Assembly (NCBI GenBank): GCA_001437625.1
Contig: LIAL01000026.1
Coordinates: forward strand, 1 to 14,014
DNA from: Nitrosopumilus sp. BACL13 MAG-121220-bin23
GTDB taxonomy: Archaea > Thermoproteota > Nitrososphaeria > Nitrososphaerales > Nitrosopumilaceae
DNA length: 14,014 nt
Reading direction: 5' to 3'
This document shows, one piece after another, positions 13,121-14,014 of the stretch (position 1 is the stretch's first letter; each line of letters begins with the position of its first letter). The translations under genes and the position numbers were made by a program. The notes below the pieces were generated by a model that was given only the letters and a program-made list of their open reading frames with translations, was not told where the DNA came from and searched no databases.

Positions 13121-13221
13121 AAAATCCTTTTTTTTGATTAATGTTAGTTAATTTTCTTAACCGAAAAGTCAAATCCTGATCATGTTAACAACTTAATCTA
13201 CTCTTTTATTTTAGATTAACA

Positions 13222-14014
13222 TTGGAATCATTAGAACAAACAGTAATTCAATTACGTCAAAAGAAGAAAGAAACAACACAATCAAAGCAAAATGCTGAGA
13301 ATGAACTTCGTAAACTTCAGTCTATTGAAAAACGCTCTTCCACTGGATTACATAATGTTGATAAAAAAATTGAATCTGAGAAAGAGGATGTTTCAGATGT
13401 TTCAGATAATCTTACTAGAAAAATTGCTCAAGTTGAAAGTATTGAAAGATTAGTATCGGTTGCTCAAGAACGTGTTACTGGTGAAAAAGAACTCATTGAT
13501 CAAACTGAACAAGAAATTGAATTTGCTGAAACTCCTGAAGAAAAACAGAGTGCTGAGACTAGATTAAGATCATTAAATGGTCATCTACAGGAATTAATCT
13601 CTGAAATTAAAAGTAGACAAAAAACATTAAAAAAAATAACTGGTGAAGTTTCTACATTTGATGACATTAAATCAAAAATTACAATGCAGATTAAAAAACA
13701 AACTCAATCAAAACCCTCTCTACGCACTACATTAAGTACAAGTCATAAGACTGCTGTAAAAGTCATAAAAGATATTGAACAAATAACTAAATCTGAAGAA
13801 AATATCACAAAGACTCTGGACAAAGCAACCTCAAAATTAAAAGAATATCTTGCAAAGAAAACTATTGCTAAAAGAAAACCAGCAAAGAAAACTATTGCTA
13901 AAAGAAAACCAGCAAAGAAAACTATTGCTAAAAGAAAACCAGCAAAGAAAACTATTGCTAAAAGAAAACCAGCAAAGAAAACTATTGCTAAAAGAAAACC
14001 AGCAAAGAAAACTA
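13222..14014 (+). CDS. Coiled-coil protein with a lysine-rich repeat tail (3' end beyond window)
   Basis: This frame runs open from an in-frame TAA at 13186 to the window edge, giving at least 264 codons. TTG 13222 is the only plausible initiator; the first in-frame ATG comes about 150 codons later. No ribosome site precedes it. Residues 1-210 are highly charged and rich in Gln, Glu, Lys, Thr and Ser, with almost no aromatics and no cysteine. They look like several long helices forming coiled coils (for example LRQKKKETTQSKQNAENELR and TPEEKQSAETRLRSL). DVSDVSD comes from a duplicated 9-mer at 13387-13404. From residue 211 the sequence is a tandem decapeptide, AKKTIAKRKP, resembling lysine-rich tails of histone H1 and of bacterial H1-like DNA-binding proteins. 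A nucleoid or chromosome-associated role is therefore possible, but the protein is not recognised. Confidence 0.75.
   Translation, partial: MESLEQTVIQLRQKKKETTQSKQNAENELRKLQSIEKRSSTGLHNVDKKIESEKEDVSDVSDNLTRKIAQVESIERLVSVAQERVTGEKELIDQTEQEIEFAETPEEKQSAETRLRSLNGHLQELISEIKSRQKTLKKITGEVSTFDDIKSKITMQIKKQTQSKPSLRTTLSTSHKTAVKVIKDIEQITKSEENITKTLDKATSKLKEYLAKKTIAKRKPAKKTIAKRKPAKKTIAKRKPAKKTIAKRKPAKKTIAKRKPAKKT
13852..14014 (+). repeat. Perfect 30-bp tandem repeat within the coiled-coil gene
   Basis: Five complete, identical 30-bp units begin at 13852, 13882, 13912, 13942 and 13972. A sixth is cut by the window end after 13 identical bases. Each unit encodes AKKTIAKRKP in the gene's frame. There is no difference between units even at third codon positions, which points to recent expansion or ongoing homogenisation. 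The repeats are directly adjacent without spacers, so this is not a CRISPR array. Confidence 0.97.

Noticed and set aside
13387..13404. Direct duplication of the 9-mer GATGTTTCA
   Set aside because: A single short in-frame duplication (DVSDVSD) in low-complexity coiled-coil coding sequence; noted in the gene entry but not a feature by itself.
13852..14014. CRISPR array
   Set aside because: The repeats have a CRISPR-like length (30 bp) but are directly adjacent without spacers and are in frame within a long coding region. No cas gene is seen.

Overview
The window looks like a chromosomal segment of an ammonia-oxidising archaeon of the Nitrosopumilus type (Nitrososphaerota, marine group I.1a). 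This is inferred from the strong A+T bias, archaeal TATA-like boxes about 25-28 nt upstream of start codons (leaderless promoters), GAGGT/GGTGA Shine-Dalgarno sites inside operons, the form of the phosphoglycerate kinase, and the mix of a uroporphyrinogen/siroheme-cobalamin branch with a SUF iron-sulfur operon. No tRNA, rRNA, insertion sequence, CRISPR array or integrase is visible, and no gene-free stretch exceeds 140 bases.

Layout. (1) 1-321: the last codons of an upstream gene, then a small PII-like protein of SbtB type. (2) 318-1775: arsR on the minus strand, diverging from arsC and an aquaporin gene. This resembles an arsenic-resistance module in which an aquaporin replaces the arsenite pump. 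(3) 1778-5524: hemL, hemC, uroporphyrinogen-III methyltransferase and hemD. They continue the arsC-aquaporin transcript with almost no spacing, so 658-5524 reads as one six-gene operon. (4) 5601-10775: its own promoter, then sufB, sufD, a Rieske ferredoxin, sufS, a SufU/IscU-type scaffold and an unrecognised zinc-ribbon protein. sufC is absent here. (5) 10768-11976, minus: phosphoglycerate kinase. (6) 12117-12785: a PAP2-family membrane phosphatase, convergent with a small unrecognised gene (12774-13085, minus). (7) 13222 to the window end: an open frame coding for about 210 residues of charged, coiled-coil-like sequence followed by a lysine-rich tail built from perfect 30-bp tandem repeats; it runs off the window.

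The hem genes convert glutamate semialdehyde to 5-aminolevulinate (HemL), porphobilinogen to uroporphyrinogen III (HemC, HemD), and then to precorrin-2 (methyltransferase). Precorrin-2 is the branch point to siroheme, archaeal heme and cobalamin. The suf genes mobilise sulfur (SufS, SufU-like) and assemble clusters (SufB, SufD). hemA, hemB and sufC must lie elsewhere.

Most worth a second look: the perfect-repeat lysine-rich protein at the right edge, the pump-less arsenic module joined to the tetrapyrrole operon, the zinc-ribbon protein at the end of the suf operon, the scaffold protein intermediate between SufU and IscU, and a tandem 14-bp repeat upstream of the suf TATA box.
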